This document shows, piece by piece, positions 19,171-21,845 of a stretch of DNA of 21,845 nt. A model generated the notes under the pieces. That model saw nothing but the letters and a program-made list of their open reading frames with translations. It did no database searches and was not told the DNA's origin. Origin of the DNA: Neolecta irregularis DAH-3. Taxonomy: Eukaryota; Ascomycota; Neolectomycetes; Neolectales; Neolectaceae. The stretch lies in contig LXFE01000155.1 of the NCBI GenBank assembly GCA_001929475.1, positions 1-21,845 of the forward strand. The letters run 5' to 3'. Position 1 is the first letter of the stretch. Each line of letters opens with the position of its first letter. Both the position numbers and the translations under genes were made by a program.

Positions 19171-21232
19171 CATCCTTGGCTACATGGATCCAATCCGCCC
19201 TTTTTGTAACAAATTCATAAAGGTCATCTGGTGTGAAAACTCCCCCAAATCGAAGGGAATCGTCGACCACACCAGCCAAAGTAGTTGAATCAGAAGCGTC
19301 TATTAGGAACAATATTCCGAGTTCTTTTAGGGCGTCGAAATATGGCGTTAGGCCTTTTTGTCGCAGGGACATTGCGAATGAATGGTATAGAGCCAGGTCG
19401 CTATATTTAGCGTGCGATATTATTTGTTCATACCTATTTAGTCGCAAGGCTCCTTGGTAACTTATGGTTTGGCGTTTAATGTGTTTACATATGGACTGAA
19501 ACAATCTGATTCCGACTTCCTGGAAAAAGACGTCGAGAGTGTATTTATCCGTGCTCCCGACCAATATTTTCGTATGGGTAGTGAGACATTCTACTGATGC
19601 TTTTGCAGCGGGAGTAGCTTCGAGATTAATGTTTATACAAGTCGGGTTATAATCCGAGGGTAGTTGTAGCGTTGTCAAAAGGACTTGAACTTGCGTGATT
19701 AATACCTGTATTTAGATACAAGGCAGGGGGGAGGGGTACGTCGATGCCGCGGTTTAGACCTGTGGCTACGCGTTCATCTATCAATTGTTCGAATTTCTTC
19801 TTTTCTTTCACAGCCGGGTTCAAAAAATCGTTACAATCAATCAAGTGTTTCTAGAGTTAGTTGGGACTTGCCGTTGTGGCACCATTTCTTGCTGATAAAA
19901 GAGGTCGATCATTTGTTGGATTAAATCGCCAATGTGGACTAATTCGAGGAATCTGACGAGGGGTTGTACGGCGTAGTGGTGGGACGAGTCATTGGAAGAG
20001 TATAGCAGCATGTGCTGAATGGCCTTGTCAAAACCTACTTTAATATGGCGATTTCCGAGCATGTCTAAGAGCGTGGTGAATATTTCTTCGCATTTGATCA
20101 TTCTAAGAATTAGGGTTACCTAGGAAGAGTGCGGACGTGCGGGCTGCGACGGGACCGTCTAGGGTGATAAAGTGGTTTGCGCGATCCAGAGCTTCCCTTC
20201 CAGCGTTTACAATGTTTAAAGCGATTTCGAGGCTGAAGAGGGATTTTATTCCTTCGAGACGAGCGTTTAGGATTTCTGTTTGGGCTGCGAGTTCTGTTGG
20301 AGGAGATGCTGAGGGGAGGTTGACTGGGGCGAGGATGGAAACCGGGGTGAGGATTGCCTTTTTGAACGAGGCGAGAAAGTTTCGTTTTACGACGTCGTGG
20401 TTTGCGTTGTACAAGAGAGATTCAGTAGCGGCGGCTTCGAGCTCGATCTGGAAAATGAACAGCTGAGGGAGGGAGATTCACCTTTTTGTCCCACGAATCT
20501 ATCTGGTCTTTGCACCGGGCGCAAAAGTAGTCCAGTTCTTTTTGCAGGTAGTGGTCGAGACCGGGGGCGAAGAGAGCGGCAATGGACGACTTTACGTGTT
20601 TTTTAAAGGTTCTGCTGGCGGCGGGGGAGTCTACAAAGGCGTTGTGGATGCGCATGGACTGCTGGAAGCAGGCTACGACGATGTGGAGGTACAGGGGGGT
20701 GTCGAGGGGGGCGGCGTGGGCGATGAGGGTTGCGAGGTAGGGCTGGAGCACGGCTTTGAGGAAGCGGTCAAAGAGCAGGGAGAGGGCGTTGAGGGAGGGC
20801 GGGAAGACGGCGTGGACGATGTCTACCTGCTTTGCTATTTCCTTGACGGCGCGGTCGACGAAATCGAGCATTGGCTGGAGGGAGGGGGCGCGGGAGCCGG
20901 CGTCGCGGGAGGCGGCATCGATAGCGACGGCGTCGATAGAAACGGCGTCGAAGCTGTATTCAGCAGGCGCAGAGAGGCGGCGCACGTCAGACAGAGGAGC
21001 GGATCGAAGCGGTCAAACTTGTTGAGCGGGTTGATCTGCAGAAAGACTTTGGCGATGGACTGGCCGCCGTCGAGGTTGACGAGGACGGCGGCGGCGCGCT
21101 TCATCTGGCCGTGGATGTCGCCGCGGCGGTAGGCCCTGGGGTGAGCATCGGGGCAGCGGCAGGCAGACGGTACTCTGTGAACTGCTGGAGGGCGGCATGT
21201 TCAAACTGGAGCGTTTCCCAGTCGGGCGTCAT
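19121..21232 (-). CDS. SEC10: Exocyst subunit Sec10, N-terminus missing or truncated
   Basis: A component of the exocyst, which tethers secretory vesicles to the plasma membrane at growth sites. Minus-strand exons are 21232-21174, 21135-20986, 20953-20482, 20447-20120, 20085-19883, 19850-19740 and 19705-19121; introns are 38, 32, 34, 34, 32 and 34 nt, giving 635 residues in frame. Family hallmarks in order are LQQFTEAYRRGD, AAVLVNLDGGQSIAKVF, KHVKSSIAALFAPGLDHYLQ, DFLNPAVKEKK, LTTLQLPSDYN, VGSTDKYTLDVFFQEVGIRL and ADWIHVAKDVDK near the end. Alignment with the human protein by eye suggests that the first ~190 residues (N-terminal coiled coil) are absent. Only 270 bp separate this ATG from the next gene, and most of that is repeat. 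The true 5' part may be lost, rearranged or collapsed in assembly. Confidence 0.93.
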
Positions 21233-21282
21233 GTCGGAGGTTGGAGCTCATTCACACTTCTATACATCTGGGTAGGAGACTT

Positions 21283-21475
21283 GGACTTGGACTTTAGCTT
21301 CAACTTTAGCTTTAGCTTCAGCTTCAGCTTCAGCTTCAGCTTCAGCTTCAACCTTAGCTTCAACTTCAGCTTCAACTTTAGCTTCATCTTCATCTTCATC
21401 TTCATCTTCATCTTCATCTTCATCTTCATCTTCAGCTTCATCTTCATCTTCATCTTCAGCTTCATCTTCATCTTC
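21283..21475. repeat. Hexanucleotide tract, TTCATC / TTCAGC type
   Basis: About 190 bp of TTCATC, TTCAGC, TTTAGC and TTCAAC units lie between SEC10 and the G-patch gene. Several frames are open across it because no unit contains a stop in those frames: Phe/Ser or Phe/Ile repeats on plus; Lys/Met or Glu/Asp/Ala repeats on minus. It is not called as coding. Unit content changes along the tract, with TTCATC more common toward the right end. Confidence 0.9.
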
Positions 21476-21501
21476 AGTACTGGACTGCAGACTCGGACTG
21501 A

Positions 21502-21845
21502 CTACATCTGCGAGTACCGCTGCTTGGCACGCTCCTTGACATCCGCGACATACTCGCCATACGTGTCAAAGCCCGCCGCGCGCTTGGCTCCAGCTGCGCC
21601 GAGCCCCGCGCCGGCCGCGTAGACCTGCGCCTGCACCGGCTCCACGCGGCCCTGCATTGCGCTGCCCAGCCCGCGCCCGGCCGTCCAGCCCATCTTGCCC
21701 AGCAGCTGCGCGCCCTTGTCTGGTGCGGGTGGTTGGTCTGCTTCTTTATCTTTATCTTTTTCCCTTTCCCGCTCCCTTTCCCGCTCCCGCGCCGGCCGCT
21801 CCGGCTGCCGGTGCGCCTTGCGCCGCTCCTGCGCGCGGTCAGATC
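21502..21845 (-). CDS. G-patch domain protein, C-terminal part (runs off the window)
   Basis: The open frame enters from the right edge and ends at the stop 21502-21504 (~113 residues visible). The visible part has a low-complexity Arg/Glu then Lys/Asp run (AREREREREREREKDKDK), then a G-patch with MGWTAGRGLG and GAGLGAAGAK, and a short tail ending KERAKQRYSQM. G-patch proteins activate DEAH-box helicases in splicing and ribosome assembly, and the charged run plus C-terminal G-patch suggest a splicing-associated factor. The specific family member cannot be named from this portion. The region is strongly GC-rich compared with the left half of the window. Confidence 0.8.
   Translation of the reverse strand, partial: SDRAQERRKAHRQPERPAREREREREREKDKDKEADQPPAPDKGAQLLGKMGWTAGRGLGSAMQGRVEPVQAQVYAAGAGLGAAGAKRAAGFDTYGEYVADVKERAKQRYSQM

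Noticed and set aside
19851-20119. Two 17-nt candidate introns in SEC10 (19851-19867 and 20103-20119).
   Set aside because: Longer introns of 32 nt (19851-19882) and 34 nt (20086-20119) using the same acceptor or donor close the frame and match the Sec10 family better. The 17-nt option at 20103 also leads to a stop.
21197-21622. Long plus-strand ORF of Phe/Ser and Phe/Ile repeats.
   Set aside because: It is a translation of the hexanucleotide tract and overlaps the real SEC10 and G-patch genes on the other strand.
1-21845. CRISPR arrays, rRNA, tRNA, operons or bacterial signals.
   Set aside because: None were seen. The gene content and spliceosomal introns are those of a fungal nuclear genome.

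Overview
The window looks like nuclear DNA of a filamentous ascomycete (Pezizomycotina-like). It carries zinc-cluster and PF11951 regulators together with single-copy eukaryotic housekeeping genes. Apart from the last exon of TF1 and the 3' end of SEC10, which contain repeat units, all non-housekeeping repeats lie between genes. Most open frames stop after a few hundred bases, but this is not decay. When GT-AG introns are removed, nine genes read cleanly, seven of them matching a recognised family along their length. I placed 38 introns by hand in these nine genes. All are 32-42 nt, with a mean near 36 nt, which is unusually short for a fungus.

Layout. Positions 1-1440 hold degenerate coding remnants and one copy of a ~115-bp repeat; its second copy supplies the last codons of TF1. 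Positions 1449-6938 are a regulator block: TF1 and TF2 (both minus, Zn2Cys6) and TF3 (plus, PF11951-like), with TF2 and TF3 divergent over a ~140-bp promoter. From 7629 to 11111, ATIC (purine synthesis, minus) and PRE10 (proteasome alpha subunit, plus) diverge. RSC9 (chromatin remodelling, minus, 11797-13648) diverges from a mitochondrial ribosomal bL17m gene (plus, 13757-14264) across 108 bp that contain six CCAAT boxes. The bL17m gene appears broken by single-base shifts. After a poorly resolved stretch comes an unrecognised 238-residue minus-strand gene (15555-16311) whose promoter is a 92-bp tandem duplication. RSA4/NLE1 (ribosome assembly, plus, 17268-19001) converges on SEC10 (exocyst, minus, 19121-21232), and the spacer between them is a minisatellite built from the SEC10 3' end. 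The window closes with a hexanucleotide tract and the C-terminus of a G-patch protein.

The genes do not form one pathway. The regulator block is the only group whose arrangement suggests joint function. The most unusual features are the intron-length ceiling, a possible 8-nt micro-exon or retained intron inside the zinc cluster of TF2, the CCAAT array, and the minisatellite grown from a gene end.
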